DNA of 48,849 nt from positions 33,118 through 81,966 of the forward strand of contig NZ_KE557322.1 in NCBI RefSeq assembly GCF_000442315.1, given 5' to 3'. Source of the stretch: Rubellimicrobium thermophilum DSM 16684. GTDB taxonomy: Bacteria; Pseudomonadota; Alphaproteobacteria; Rhodobacterales; Rhodobacteraceae. Below the pieces are notes generated by a model that saw nothing but the letters and a program-made list of their open reading frames with translations, was not told the DNA's origin and made no database searches. Below, one piece after another: positions 37,916 through 48,584 of this stretch. The position numbers and the translations under genes are program-made. Each line of letters starts with the position of its first letter. Positions within the stretch are counted from its first letter, which is position 1.

Positions 37916-38670
37916 ACGAGCCCCATACCCTCAAGGCCTATGACCGCGATCTCGAGACGCTGCAGGCGCATGTCCTCAAGATGGGCGGCCTTGTCGAGGA
38001 GGCGATCCGCCACGGCGCCGAGGCGCTGGCGCGGCGCGATGCAGAGACCGCCGACCGGATCCGCCGCGGCGACCGCGCCATCGACGCGCTCGAGCAGCAG
38101 ATCGTCGACGAGGTGGCGCGCATCATCGCGCTGCGGGCACCGATGGCCAGCGACCTGCGCATCCTGCTGACGGCGCTGCGGCTGGCCAACAGCCTCGAAC
38201 GGATGGGCGACTATGCCAAGAACGTCGCCAAGCGGGTGACCGTCCTCGCCTCGCTGCCGGCCTGGGGGGTCGAGGCCAGCCTCGGGCGCATGGCGCGCGA
38301 AGTGGGCGAGATGCTGCGCGACACGCTCGATGCCTTCGTGCGCCGCGACGAGGCCATGGCCCGCGACGTGCTGCTGCGCGATGAGGCGCTCGACCAGATG
38401 TACAACGCCCTGTTCCGCGAGCTGCTGACCTTCATGATGGAGGATCCGCGCACCATCACGCCGATGATGCATCTGCATTTCATCGCCAAGAACACCGAGC
38501 GGATGGGGGACATCGTCACCAACATGGCCGAACAGGTGATCTATCTGGTCACCGGCGAACGGCCGCGCGAGGACCGTCCGAAAGGCGACCGCACCGCCTA
38601 TGTGGGCGCGCCCGACGACCTGACCGCCGCGCTGTCCGGCGATCCCTCCGGCGGGTCCCGCGCGCCATGA
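37912..38670 (+). CDS. phoU: phosphate signalling complex protein PhoU
   Basis: Negative regulator linking phosphate transport to the PhoR/PhoB two-component system. 252 residues, all alpha-helical, with the two metal-cluster motifs SLERMGDYAKNVAKR (about residue 98) and NTERMGDIVTNMAEQ (about 194). The C-terminal tail after about 215 is low complexity. Normally phoU follows pstSCAB; here no pst gene precedes it. The stop overlaps the phoB start by 4 bp (ATGA), so the two are coupled. Confidence 0.94.
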   Translation: MNEPHTLKAYDRDLETLQAHVLKMGGLVEEAIRHGAEALARRDAETADRIRRGDRAIDALEQQIVDEVARIIALRAPMASDLRILLTALRLANSLERMGDYAKNVAKRVTVLASLPAWGVEASLGRMAREVGEMLRDTLDAFVRRDEAMARDVLLRDEALDQMYNALFRELLTFMMEDPRTITPMMHLHFIAKNTERMGDIVTNMAEQVIYLVTGERPREDRPKGDRTAYVGAPDDLTAALSGDPSGGSRAP

Positions 38671-39365
38671 GAGAGCCCTCGCCCTTCGCCCCGCATGTCC
38701 TTCTGGTGGAGGACGAGCCTGCCCAGCGCGAGCTTCTGGCCTGGAACCTCGCGGCCGAAGGCTTCCGCGTGACTGAAGCGGCAAGCGGCGAGGAGGCGCT
38801 CGAGGCGCTTGCCCTCGATCCGCCCGATGTCGTCCTGCTCGACTGGATGCTGCCCGGCCCGTCGGGGATCGAGATCTGCCGGCGGCTGCGCGCGCGCGCG
38901 CCGACGCGGAGCCTGCCCGTCATCATGCTGTCGGCCCGGGCCGAAGAAGCCGACCGCATCCGCGGGCTGGAAGGGGGGGCCGACGATTACGTGGTCAAGC
39001 CCTATGCCGTGGCCGAGCTGATCGCCCGCCTGCGGGCCCAGCTCCGCCGCGTCCGCCCGGCCAGCGCGGGCGAGAGGCTCGAATGGGGGGATCTCACGCT
39101 CGATGCCGAGACGCATCGCGTGACACGGGCCGGCCGGTCCATCCATCTGGGGCCGACCGAGTTCCGCCTGCTGTCCACCCTTCTCGAGCGACCGGGGCGG
39201 GTCTGGACCCGCGATCAGCTGCTCGACCGCGTCTGGGGGCGGGAGGCCGAGATCGATCCGCGGACGGTGGATGTCCATGTCGGCCGTCTGCGCAAGGCGC
39301 TGATCCTCGAGGGCGAGGAGGACCCCATCCGCACCGTCCGCGGCATCGGCTACGCGCTGGGCTGA
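38667..39365 (+). CDS. phoB: phosphate regulon response regulator PhoB
   Basis: DNA-binding transcription factor activated by phosphorylation under phosphate starvation. 232 residues. The receiver domain has the acidic pair in LLVEDEPAQRE, phospho-acceptor Asp in VVLLDWMLPG, and conserved Lys in VVKPYAVAEL. The OmpR/PhoB winged helix has HLGPTEFRLLSTLLERPG, then TVDVHVGRLRKAL and a closing RTVRGIGYAL. It overlaps phoU by 4 bp. The sensor kinase PhoR is not within the window. Confidence 0.93.
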   Translation: MREPSPFAPHVLLVEDEPAQRELLAWNLAAEGFRVTEAASGEEALEALALDPPDVVLLDWMLPGPSGIEICRRLRARAPTRSLPVIMLSARAEEADRIRGLEGGADDYVVKPYAVAELIARLRAQLRRVRPASAGERLEWGDLTLDAETHRVTRAGRSIHLGPTEFRLLSTLLERPGRVWTRDQLLDRVWGREAEIDPRTVDVHVGRLRKALILEGEEDPIRTVRGIGYALG

Positions 39366-39395
39366 GGAGCGGTCCCCGAGCGTCAGCGAGGGGAG

Positions 39396-39418
39396 GCGCC
39401 AGTCCGGGGGACTGGCGC
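39396..39418 (+). terminator. strong hairpin downstream of phoB
   Basis: GCGCCAGTCC and GGACTGGCGC form a perfect 10-bp stem around GGG, 31 bp after the phoB stop. It has no T tract, so it may stabilise the 3' end rather than terminate. Confidence 0.55.
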
Positions 39419-39465
39419 AAGCGACGAAGGCCCGAAGCGGCAGCGCAGGGCGGGGCAGGAGCGGT

Positions 39466-39482
39466 CCCCGGCATCGCCGGGG
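39466..39482. terminator. bidirectional-looking hairpin at the phoB / alkB convergence
   Basis: CCCCGGC and GCCGGGG are a perfect 7-bp stem around ATC, ending one base before the alkB stop. The 13-bp sequence starting AGGAGCGGTCCCC just upstream also occurs at 39365, suggesting a small repeated intergenic element. Confidence 0.45.
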
Positions 39483-39483
39483 C

Positions 39484-40092
39484 TCAGGTCACCACCCGCA
39501 AAGTGACGTTGATCCGCCCGCCCCCCGGCAGGAGATCCGAGGAGCCCGCCCGGATCCGGTCGATCCCGTGGAAGGCAAGCCGCGCTGCCCCCCCGATCAC
39601 GCAGACATCGCCCGAATGCAGCCAGATGGAGGCGGTCGGCCCACCCCGCGCGGTTCCCCCGACGCGGAACAGCGCCGCATCGCCGAGCGAGATGGAGACG
39701 ACGGGCTGGGTCAGATCCGCCTCGTCGCGATCCTGATGCAGCCCCATCCGCGCACCCTCGCGGTAGAGATTGACCAGCGCCGATTCGGGTTCGCGCGCGG
39801 CCGGGGCGAGGGCATGCCAGACGGCCTGCAGGCTGTCGGGGATCGCCGGCCAGGGCCGGCCCGTCTCCGGGTGGTGCGGTTCGTAGCGATAGCCGCGCCG
39901 GTCCGAGACCCAGCCCAGACGGCCGCAGGAGGTCATCGCCACGCTCATCGGCCGGCCCCACCGGGTGACCGGGCGGATCGGCGGAGCGATCGCCATCACG
40001 GTCAGCAGATCGGCCAGCATCGCCTCCTGCTCCGCCCGGCTCAGGAAGCCCGGCCAGATCGTCACGCCGCGCAGATCGAGGGGCGAGCTCAT
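39484..40092 (-). CDS. alkB: AlkB-family alpha-ketoglutarate-dependent dioxygenase
   Basis: Fe(II)/2-oxoglutarate oxygenase, probably repairing alkylated nucleic acid bases. 202 residues. Iron ligands: [11 protein letters not shown] (HxD, about residue 130) and a distal His in AFHGIDRI (about 183); 2-oxoglutarate-binding arginines in RINVTLR close to the C terminus. ATG 40092 has AGGAGA 7-8 bp upstream and begins at the homologous region; the in-frame extension to 40239 is Arg-rich and would cross the dnaK promoter. It is divergent from dnaK and convergent with phoB. Confidence 0.9.
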   Translation of the reverse strand: MSSPLDLRGVTIWPGFLSRAEQEAMLADLLTVMAIAPPIRPVTRWGRPMSVAMTSCGRLGWVSDRRGYRYEPHHPETGRPWPAIPDSLQAVWHALAPAAREPESALVNLYREGARMGLHQDRDEADLTQPVVSISLGDAALFRVGGTARGGPTASIWLHSGDVCVIGGAARLAFHGIDRIRAGSSDLLPGGGRINVTLRVVT

Positions 40093-40128
40093 CCCGTCTT
40101 CTCCTGCATTCTGGTCCGGCGGCGCCCG

Positions 40129-40157
40129 TTGCAGCCTCGGACCCCCCCTCCTATATA
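40129..40157 (+). promoter_or_regulatory. dnaK promoter, sigma-70 or heat-shock sigma type
   Basis: GTTGCAG (TTGCAG at 40129-40134) and TATATA at 40152-40157 are 17 bp apart; the -10 context CCTATATAGG resembles alphaproteobacterial RpoH promoters. A GGCGGG/CCCGCC hairpin (40170-40185) lies in the leader. No CIRCE element is seen. The location between alkB and dnaK, about 100 bp before dnaK, fits. Confidence 0.6.
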
Positions 40158-40265
40158 GGCTCCGACCGCGGCGGGCCCTCCCGCCCGCGCGACCCCGCCA
40201 ACCATCCACAGGGGGCGCCTCGGCAGGGCCCCCACGCATCAGACCGCCTCGAAAGGGATTTGATC

Positions 40266-42179
<1,914 letters not shown>

Positions 42180-42204
42180 GGATGCGGGCCTTCTGACCCG
42201 GAGA

Positions 42205-42228
42205 GGCCGGTCCCCCCGGGGGCCGGCC
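42205..42228 (+). terminator. hairpin between dnaK and dnaJ
   Basis: GGCCGG-T-CCCCC pairs with GGGGG-CCGGCC, an 11-bp stem with one bulge and a one-base loop position, followed by GCTTTCG. It probably attenuates rather than stops transcription, leaving less dnaJ than dnaK message. Confidence 0.5.
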
Positions 42229-42262
42229 GCTTTCGTTCGGGAGGCGCCGGAGGATGGGACAT

Positions 42263-43417
42263 ATGGCGAAACGCGACTATTACGAGATCCTGGGGGTGAC
42301 GCGCGGCGCCAGCGCCGAGGAGATCAAGAAGGCCTATCGCAGGCGCGCGAAGGATCTGCATCCCGATCGCAACAAGGACAACCCCAAGGCCGAAGCCGAG
42401 TTCAAGGAACTCAACGAGGCCTATGAGGTCCTGAAGGACGAACAGAAGAAAGCGGCCTATGACCGCTTCGGCCATGCCGCCTTCGAGGCCGGCATGGGCG
42501 GCCGTCCCGGCGGCGGCGCGGGCGCGGGCTTCCGGGCCAATGGCGACTTCGCCTCGGCCTTCTCGGATGTCTTCGACGATCTGTTCGGCGACATCATGGG
42601 AACCCGGGGGGCCCGCGCCCGTCAGGCGGCCCAGCGCGGCAACGATCTGCGCTACAATCTCCGCCTGACGCTGGAGGAAGCCTATCGCGGCCTGCAGAAG
42701 ACCATCACCGTCCCTGCGGCCGTGACCTGTTCCACCTGCCGCGGCACGGGAAGCGAGGGCGGCTCCGAACCCGTCACCTGTCCGACCTGCGCCGGCATGG
42801 GCAAGGTGCGCGCCCAGCAGGGCTTCTTCACCGTGGAACGCACCTGCCCCACCTGCTCGGGCCTTGGGCAGATCATCAAGAATCCCTGCCGGACCTGCCA
42901 TGGCACCGGCCGGGTGGAGAAGGAGCGCACGCTCTCGGTCAACATCCCGGCGGGGGTGGAGACCGGCACCCGGATCCGCCTGGCGGGCGAGGGCGAGGCG
43001 GGGCTGCGCGGCGGGCCGCCGGGCGATCTCTACATCTTCATCGAGGTCCGCGAGCATCCGATCTTCACCCGCGACGGGGCCGACCTGCATTGCCGCGTTC
43101 CTGTCAGCATGACGACGGCGGCGCTGGGCGGCGACATCGAGGTGCCCACCATCGACGGCGGCCGGGCCCGCGTGCGCATTCCCGAAGGCAGCCAGTCGGG
43201 CCGTCAGATGCGCCTGCGCGGCAAGGGCATGCCGCATCTGCGCGGCAAGGAGACGGGGGACCTCTTCCTCGAACTCGTGGTCGAGACGCCGGTCAATCTC
43301 ACCCCGCGCCAGAAGGAGCTGCTGCGCGAGTTCGAGAAGCTCTCCGAGGGCAACAGCCCCCAGAGCGCCGGGTTCTTCTCTGCGGTCAGGGGGTTCTGGG
43401 ACTCGATGAAGGGATAG
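42263..43417 (+). CDS. dnaJ: chaperone protein DnaJ (Hsp40)
   Basis: Co-chaperone that stimulates DnaK ATPase. 384 residues: J domain with the HPDRNKDNP loop (HPD), a Gly-rich region ([11 protein letters not shown]), four zinc-finger repeats ([32 protein letters not shown]), then the C-terminal substrate-binding beta domains. Start choice: GGAGG directly abuts the ATG at 42254 but stands at ideal distance (9 bp) from ATG 42263, which also gives the family start [11 protein letters not shown]. It ends three bases before the convergent metallo-hydrolase gene; no separate terminator is visible. Confidence 0.97.
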   Translation: MAKRDYYEILGVTRGASAEEIKKAYRRRAKDLHPDRNKDNPKAEAEFKELNEAYEVLKDEQKKAAYDRFGHAAFEAGMGGRPGGGAGAGFRANGDFASAFSDVFDDLFGDIMGTRGARARQAAQRGNDLRYNLRLTLEEAYRGLQKTITVPAAVTCSTCRGTGSEGGSEPVTCPTCAGMGKVRAQQGFFTVERTCPTCSGLGQIIKNPCRTCHGTGRVEKERTLSVNIPAGVETGTRIRLAGEGEAGLRGGPPGDLYIFIEVREHPIFTRDGADLHCRVPVSMTTAALGGDIEVPTIDGGRARVRIPEGSQSGRQMRLRGKGMPHLRGKETGDLFLELVVETPVNLTPRQKELLREFEKLSEGNSPQSAGFFSAVRGFWDSMKG

Positions 43418-43420
43418 GGG

Positions 43421-44158
43421 TCACAGCCCCTTTTGCCGCAGCCAGTCCTCGATGATCGCGCGATGCCGGCTGCCGTCGTAGCTGGGGAAATGGCCCCCAT
43501 GCACGACGCGCACCGGCAGCGCGAGAAGGCGGCGCATCGAGGCGGCATAGGCCGCCGCGTCGGCCTGAGGGCCGTCCTCGATCAGGGGGCCGTCATAGAC
43601 GATGTCGCCCGAGAAGAGGATTCCCGTCGCCGCCTCCCACAGGGCGATGCCGCCGGGCGAATGGCCGGGGGTATGGATCACCTCGAAGCGGCGGTCGCCG
43701 CAATCGAGGATGTCGCCATCCTGCAGGATCCGCGTCGCCGCCGCCCCGCGCACCGTATAGAGCGCCGAGTCATAAGGCGCCGGGGGCAGACGGTCGAAGA
43801 TGGCATCGGTCACATAGGGATCGGCCAGCGTCGATGCGCGCGTCGGATGGGCCAGGATCGCGGCCTCTGCGGCATGCACGGCGCGGTCCGCGAATTCGTG
43901 ATGGGCCCCGATGTGATCGAAATGGGTATGCGAGGCGACCGCAAGGAGCGGCCGCTCTGTCACCAGCGGCACCCATTGCCGCAGCGGCACCACCCCCATC
44001 CCGCTGTCGATGAGCAGATCGCGGTCGCGCCCCCGGACATGCCACATGTTGCAGCGGTAGAAGGGCCTGATCCAGGGTTCGTCGATCAGGGTCACGCCGT
44101 CGCCCTGCGGCGTCAGCCGGTACCAGTCCTCGGGCCGCGCGCGGGGCAGGCCGGTCAT
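43421..44158 (-). CDS. metallo-beta-lactamase-fold hydrolase
   Basis: 245 residues. Zinc ligands: [12 protein letters not shown] (HxHxDH) near residue 78, His in [14 protein letters not shown] near 170, Asp in [11 protein letters not shown] near 190 and His in VVHGGHFPS near 227. Likely a glyoxalase II-like or phosphodiester/thioester hydrolase; the substrate is unknown. The ATG at 44158 overlaps the stop of the transporter ATPase by 4 bp, so it is the last member of the potDBCA-type operon, suggesting a role related to the imported compound. The upstream in-frame extension is inside the ATPase gene. Confidence 0.85.
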   Translation of the reverse strand: MTGLPRARPEDWYRLTPQGDGVTLIDEPWIRPFYRCNMWHVRGRDRDLLIDSGMGVVPLRQWVPLVTERPLLAVASHTHFDHIGAHHEFADRAVHAAEAAILAHPTRASTLADPYVTDAIFDRLPPAPYDSALYTVRGAAATRILQDGDILDCGDRRFEVIHTPGHSPGGIALWEAATGILFSGDIVYDGPLIEDGPQADAAAYAASMRRLLALPVRVVHGGHFPSYDGSRHRAIIEDWLRQKGL

Positions 44159-45211
44159 GCGTGGTCCTCCGCAAAGACCGACAGATCGGCCGGGTCGGCA
44201 TGCAGGCGCAGCACCGTCTCCGGGGCCGCCTCGGGCGGCAGATGCGCGACCAGCAGGAGATCCGGTGCCGCTTCGGGCACGACATGGACGCGCCAATGGG
44301 TGCCGAGGAAGGCTGCATCGCGCAGCCGCGCCGGGCCGAGATCCCATCCCCCCTCCCCTCCTTCCGGCGCTCGGCGCAGCCGCTCGGGCCGCAGGCAGAG
44401 GACCAGCCGCTGCGCCCCTGCCGGGGCCTCGACGGCCACCGACCCCAGGGGCGTGACCACCTGTCCGGCGGGGCCGGGCCGGGCGGGGATGCGGTTCGTC
44501 TCGCCCATGAAGCCCGCGGCAAAGAGGCTCGCCGGGCGGCGATAGACGCGCTCGGGCGGGCCGGCATCCTCGATCCGGCCGCGATTGAGGACCACGATGC
44601 GGTCGGCGATGGCCATCGCCTCCTCCTGATCGTGGGTGACATGGACAAAGGTCGTGCCGACGCGGCGCTGGATGGCCTTCAGCTCGTCCTGCATGGCGCG
44701 GCGCAGCTTGAGGTCGAGCGCGCCCAGCGGTTCGTCAAGCAGCAGCAGCTCCGGTTCCACGGCCAGGGCCCGGGCCAGCGCGACGCGCTGGCGCTGGCCG
44801 CCGGAGAGCTCATGCGGGCGCTTGTCCCCCCTGCCCCGCGAGCCCCACAAGGGCCAGCTTCTCCTCGGCCAGGCGGTGCCGCTGGGCCCGGCCCATGCCG
44901 GCCATGCGGGGACCGAAGCCGACATTGTCCCGCAGGGTCATGTGCGGGAACAGGGCATAGTCCTGGAAGACGGTGGTCGTGGGGCGGCGGGCCGGGGGCA
45001 GGCGGGTCACGTCGCGCCCGCCGATCAGCACCTTTCCCCTGTCGGGCGTCACGAAGCCCCCCAGGACCGACAGCAGCGTGGTCTTGCCGCAGCCCGAAGG
45101 CCCGAGCAGAACGACATATTCCCCCGGCGCGATGGTCAGATCGATGTCCGACAGCGCCCGATGGGGGCCGAAGGCATGCGAAATGCCCTGAAGGATCACG
45201 GCCGCGGTCAT
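44155..45211 (-). CDS. potA: spermidine/putrescine-type ABC transporter ATP-binding protein (one frameshift as read)
   Basis: Energises import by the PotD-B-C system. N-terminal half: [16 protein letters not shown] (Walker A), [17 protein letters not shown] (Q-loop); it reads into a TGA near 44810. C-terminal half in another frame: [17 protein letters not shown] (signature), [12 protein letters not shown] (Walker B), [14 protein letters not shown] (switch His), then a TOBE-like domain. The C6 run at 44826-44831 has one base too many; removing it yields about 351 residues, normal for PotA. The start at 45211 overlaps the permease stop by 4 bp and the stop overlaps the MBL gene start. The error reading is likely, because the rest of the operon is intact. 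The symbol is by family; polyamine specificity is not shown. Confidence 0.85.
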
Positions 45212-45981
45212 GTCCGCCGCCTCGCCAGCAGGAGGATTTCCGCCAGCACCACGGCCAGGGCGGAGACGAGGAAGACCAGGCTGCCCACGGCATTCAGCCG
45301 CGGCGAGAGGCCCGAGCGCAGCAGGCTCCAGATCTCCACGGGCAGGGTGACATCGAAGCGGGTCAGCAGGAAGGCGATGATGAATTCGTCCCATGAGAGC
45401 GTGACGGAAAGGAAGAAGGCCGCCAGCAGGGCCGGCCGCAGCATCGGCACCGCGACGAGGAGCAGCACCTGCCATTCGCGGGCGCCCAGATCCCGCGCCG
45501 CGCGCTCGGCGCTGCGCTGCTGATCGCCCATCGAGGCATAGAGGATGGCGAAGCAGAGCGGCAGGTTGATCACCACATGTCCGATTCCGGCGGTCCATAG
45601 CGACAGGCCGATGCCGAGCCGGGTCAGCACGATCAGCAGGCCGAGCCCCACGATCAGCGTGCTGACCGCAAGCGGCATGACCAGGATCGCGCGCATCAGC
45701 GCGGCCCCGGGCAGGGCATGCCGGGCCAGGCCCCAGGCGGCCAGGAAACCCAGGGCGCAGGCCAGCGCCGAGGAGCCGAAGGCCAGCAGCACCGAATGCA
45801 GCAGCGCCCGCATCAGGGCCCGGTCCCCGAGGATGTCGGCATACCAGCGCAGCGAAAAGCCCTGGAAGGGCGGCACGGGCAGCCCTCCGTCCTGGAAGGA
45901 GAAGAGCACGAGCGCGCCCACCGGCAGCAGGATGAAGCCGTAGAGCGCCAGCAGATAGAGCCAGGACAATGCGCGCGTCAC
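45208..45981 (-). CDS. potC: spermidine/putrescine-type ABC transporter permease (PotC-like)
   Basis: Inner-membrane permease, 257 residues with six predicted hydrophobic helices (first LYLLALYGFILLPVGALVL). The ATPase-contact EAA-type loop is AERAARDLGAREWQVLL near residue 150-165. A GTG start at 45981 gives MTRALSWLYLLALYG and overlaps the preceding permease stop by 4 bp. Reading further upstream in this frame enters the other permease gene antisense to sense and is not real. Partner of the permease at 45978-46817. Confidence 0.88.
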   Translation of the reverse strand: MTRALSWLYLLALYGFILLPVGALVLFSFQDGGLPVPPFQGFSLRWYADILGDRALMRALLHSVLLAFGSSALACALGFLAAWGLARHALPGAALMRAILVMPLAVSTLIVGLGLLIVLTRLGIGLSLWTAGIGHVVINLPLCFAILYASMGDQQRSAERAARDLGAREWQVLLLVAVPMLRPALLAAFFLSVTLSWDEFIIAFLLTRFDVTLPVEIWSLLRSGLSPRLNAVGSLVFLVSALAVVLAEILLLARRRT

Positions 45982-46817
45982 AGCCGGTCGAGCCTCAGCC
46001 AGCGGGCCGACAGCAGATAGGCCAGCGTCACCATTCCCATCAGCGCCACCGACAGCGCCGAAGCGAGGGGGAAATCGGCCCGGCGGCCGAGCTGGAGCAT
46101 GATCACCTGCGGCAGCGCCAGCTCCCGGTTGCCGCCCAGGATCTGCGGCGTCACATAGTCGCCGATGCAGAGGACGAAGGTCAGGAAGGCCCCGGTCACG
46201 ATGCCCGGCAGGGTCAGCGGCAGGATCACATGGCGGAAGGTCTGCCAGCGGGAGGCCCCCAGATCCTGCGCCGCCCGCGCATAGTTGCGCGGCAGCTGCA
46301 CGAGATTGGCATAGATCGTCAGCGTCAGCAGCATCGTGAAGAAATGGACGAAGCCTGTCACCGTGGCAAAGCGCGTGTTGGCCAGCGTCAGCGGCGCGTC
46401 GGTGAGGCCGATCCCCATCAGGACCCGGTTCACGATCCCTTCGCGCGACAACACCAGAAGCCAAGAGTAGGACCGCACGACATAGGAGGTCCAGAAGGGC
46501 AGGATGGCGAGCATGAGCGCCAGGCGGCGCCAGCGCTCGGGCACGCGGAAGGCCAGGATTGCGGCCAGGGGATAGGCCAGCAGCACCGAGACGACCGTGA
46601 CGGTCAGGGTGATCTCGAGCGAGACCAGCACGGCCCGCGCGATCGCCGGATCGCCGAGCCGGGCATAGTTGCCGAGATCGAATCCCCAGACGAGCTCCCG
46701 CCCCTCGAGGCGGGCCAGGCTCATCGCCGCCATCACCGCGAAGGGCAGCACGAAGAAGCAGAGGGTCCAGAGCAGGGCGGGCGCGACAAGCGCCCAGCCC
46801 CCCGCACGAGAGGTCAT
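45978..46817 (-). CDS. potB: spermidine/putrescine-type ABC transporter permease (PotB-like)
   Basis: 279 residues, six hydrophobic helices starting WALVAPALLWTLCFFVLPFA. The EAA-type loop is YARAAQDLGASRWQTF near residue 180-195. The ATG at 46817 overlaps the stop of the solute-binding protein gene by 4 bp. It pairs with the downstream permease to form the channel. Confidence 0.9.
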   Translation of the reverse strand: MTSRAGGWALVAPALLWTLCFFVLPFAVMAAMSLARLEGRELVWGFDLGNYARLGDPAIARAVLVSLEITLTVTVVSVLLAYPLAAILAFRVPERWRRLALMLAILPFWTSYVVRSYSWLLVLSREGIVNRVLMGIGLTDAPLTLANTRFATVTGFVHFFTMLLTLTIYANLVQLPRNYARAAQDLGASRWQTFRHVILPLTLPGIVTGAFLTFVLCIGDYVTPQILGGNRELALPQVIMLQLGRRADFPLASALSVALMGMVTLAYLLSARWLRLDRL

Positions 46818-47863
46818 CGCTGGAGCATCTCCAGCCAGAGGTCCTGCATCGCCGCATCGAGCGCCTCATCGGGCGCCGGATAGAGCTGGACGCGCGACAG
46901 ATAGTCCTCCTGCGAATCCCAGCGCAAGATCCGCTTCTGCTCCTCGGTCAGATGCTCGCCGGCCCGGCGGTTGGCCGGCATCCCCCAGTAGCAGGAGGAG
47001 GTGGCCAGCCTGGCCTGCCCCTCGGGGCTCAGGATGTATTCCACGAAGGCCAGGGCGGCTTCGGGCTCGCGGCTGTCGGCCAGAACGCCGATGGCCTGCG
47101 ACCACAGCACCGCGCCCCGGTCGGGGATGGTCCAGGTGAGTTCCGGCTGCTCGGGTTCGAGAACGCCGGTCAGCCATTCCCCCCCGCCGATGACGACATC
47201 CACCTCGCCCGTGGCCAGCGCGGTCTGCGAGGCGACCACCTCGCCCACCGTCGCGGCGCGGTCCTTCATCGCGAAGAGGACCTCGCGGATCGCGGGCAGA
47301 TCGGCCTCGGTCAGGGACTGGGTGTCGAGCCCCAGATGCGCCGCGGCGATGCCGATCACCGGCAGATAGTAATCATAGATCGCGATCCGGCCGGCATAGT
47401 CATCCGTCAGCAGCCGGTCGAGGCTGGCCACATCCGCCTCCGGCACGCGGGCGGAATTGTAGGACAGGGTGTTGTAGCCGAACTTCTCGGTCACGGCATA
47501 GATGGCCCCGTCGCGCGTGGTGCGGTCCTCGAGGACCACCTGCGGGAACAGGTCCCCGAGCGGAAGCCGGTCGGCCGGCAGGGGCGCCAGAAGCCCCGCC
47601 TCGACCACGCGGGGCACGTCGATGCCATCGATCACCAGCACGTCCCAGTCGCCGGGGCGCGACTGTTCGAGCATGGCCAGGGCGGCGCCTGTCCCCTCGT
47701 ATTCCCGCAGATTGACCCGGATGCCCGTCGCCTCCTCGAAGGGGGCGATCAGGGCCGGATCGGCATGATCGCACCAGACCAGCGCATTGATGGTCTGCGC
47801 GGCCGCCGCGCCGGCGGACAGGACGGCAAGGGCGGTGCTGACAAGAAGTCGGCGAAGGGTCAT
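46814..47863 (-). CDS. potD: spermidine/putrescine-type ABC transporter substrate-binding protein (PotD-like)
   Basis: Periplasmic binding protein, 349 residues. Signal peptide MTLRRLLVSTALAVLSAG with an AAAAQ-type cleavage site; mature start INALVWCDHADPALIAPFEE matches the family (extracellular solute-binding protein 1). Further features: GDWDVLVIDGIDVPR and EKFGYNTLSYN. ATG 47863 has AGGGAGAG upstream; the extension to 47941 would disrupt the signal peptide. First gene of the operon, divergent from a TetR-type regulator that probably controls it. Substrate could be a polyamine or a related small cation or amino compound. Confidence 0.9.
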   Translation of the reverse strand: MTLRRLLVSTALAVLSAGAAAAQTINALVWCDHADPALIAPFEEATGIRVNLREYEGTGAALAMLEQSRPGDWDVLVIDGIDVPRVVEAGLLAPLPADRLPLGDLFPQVVLEDRTTRDGAIYAVTEKFGYNTLSYNSARVPEADVASLDRLLTDDYAGRIAIYDYYLPVIGIAAAHLGLDTQSLTEADLPAIREVLFAMKDRAATVGEVVASQTALATGEVDVVIGGGEWLTGVLEPEQPELTWTIPDRGAVLWSQAIGVLADSREPEAALAFVEYILSPEGQARLATSSCYWGMPANRRAGEHLTEEQKRILRWDSQEDYLSRVQLYPAPDEALDAAMQDLWLEMLQR

Positions 47864-47897
47864 GGCGGCTCTCCCTGTTGCCGCATGGCGGCGGCGT

Positions 47898-47935
47898 TTG
47901 ACATGAAAGCTGAATAGGCTCAGATTTGAAGTCAA
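47898..47935. promoter_or_regulatory. divergent promoter/operator region between potD and the TetR gene
   Basis: On the + strand TTGACA (47898-47903), a 17-bp spacer and CAGATT (47921-47926) could be the regulator promoter; the -10 is weak. TTGAC and GTCAA (47898-47902 and 47931-47935) form a widely spaced inverted repeat across it. The A/T-rich 97-bp gap is where the divergent TetR protein would be expected to bind. Confidence 0.4.
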
Positions 47936-47960
47936 CACCAAATTTCAGGGAGGAGCGATC

Positions 47961-48584
47961 CTGACCGGCCTGCGAGCACGCCAGAAGGCGGACCGCCACC
48001 GCCGCATCCTGGAATCGGCCGTGCGCCGCTTCCGCCGCGACGGCTATCACCCCGTCCGCATCGAGGACGTGGCCGAGGATGCCGCCGTGTCGGTCGGCAC
48101 GGTCTACAACTACTACAGCACCAAGGGTGATCTGCTGATGGCGACCGTCACGCTCGAGGTCGAGGAGGTGCTGGCCGCCGGCGAAGCCATCCTGGCCGAC
48201 CCGCCTGCCGGGGCGGAGGCGGCGCTGCGCCGTCTCATCTGGCAGTATTACGACCATTCGCTTGAATATCTGACCAAGGAGATGTGGCGGGCGGCGATGG
48301 CGATCTCGATCGAGGCGCCGCATACGCCCAACGGGCGCCGCTATGCCGAACTCGATGCCCGTCTGGCCGATCAGGTGGCGCGTCTCGTCGCCCGGCTTCA
48401 GGCCCGCGGCGAGGTGCGCCCCGATCTCGATCCCCGCCCCCTGGGCGAGATCCTGTTCCACATGCTCAATGCGCTGTTCGTCGCCTTTGTCCGCGACGAT
48501 GCCATGACCATCGAGGCCCTGAAGGCGGCGGCGGATGACGGGCTGTGCGCGATGGCCGCTCTCATGACCCCGGCGGGGGGCTGA
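47961..48584 (+). CDS. TetR-family transcriptional regulator
   Basis: 207 codons if read from a CTG at 47961, which has GGAGGAG 6-7 bp upstream. The N-terminal helix-turn-helix is AVRRFRRDGYHPVRIEDVAE followed by VSVGTVYNYYSTKGDLL; the remainder is the helical ligand-binding/dimerisation domain. The first ATG/GTG-type alternative, GTG 48021, cuts off half of DNA-binding helix 1 (RHRRILESAV) and lacks a good ribosome-binding site. Hence either CTG is the start or a base error hides an ATG. It is divergent from potD and probably regulates that operon. Its 3' end overlaps the convergent glpD stop by 23 bp. Confidence 0.85.
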   Translation: MTGLRARQKADRHRRILESAVRRFRRDGYHPVRIEDVAEDAAVSVGTVYNYYSTKGDLLMATVTLEVEEVLAAGEAILADPPAGAEAALRRLIWQYYDHSLEYLTKEMWRAAMAISIEAPHTPNGRRYAELDARLADQVARLVARLQARGEVRPDLDPRPLGEILFHMLNALFVAFVRDDAMTIEALKAAADDGLCAMAALMTPAGG

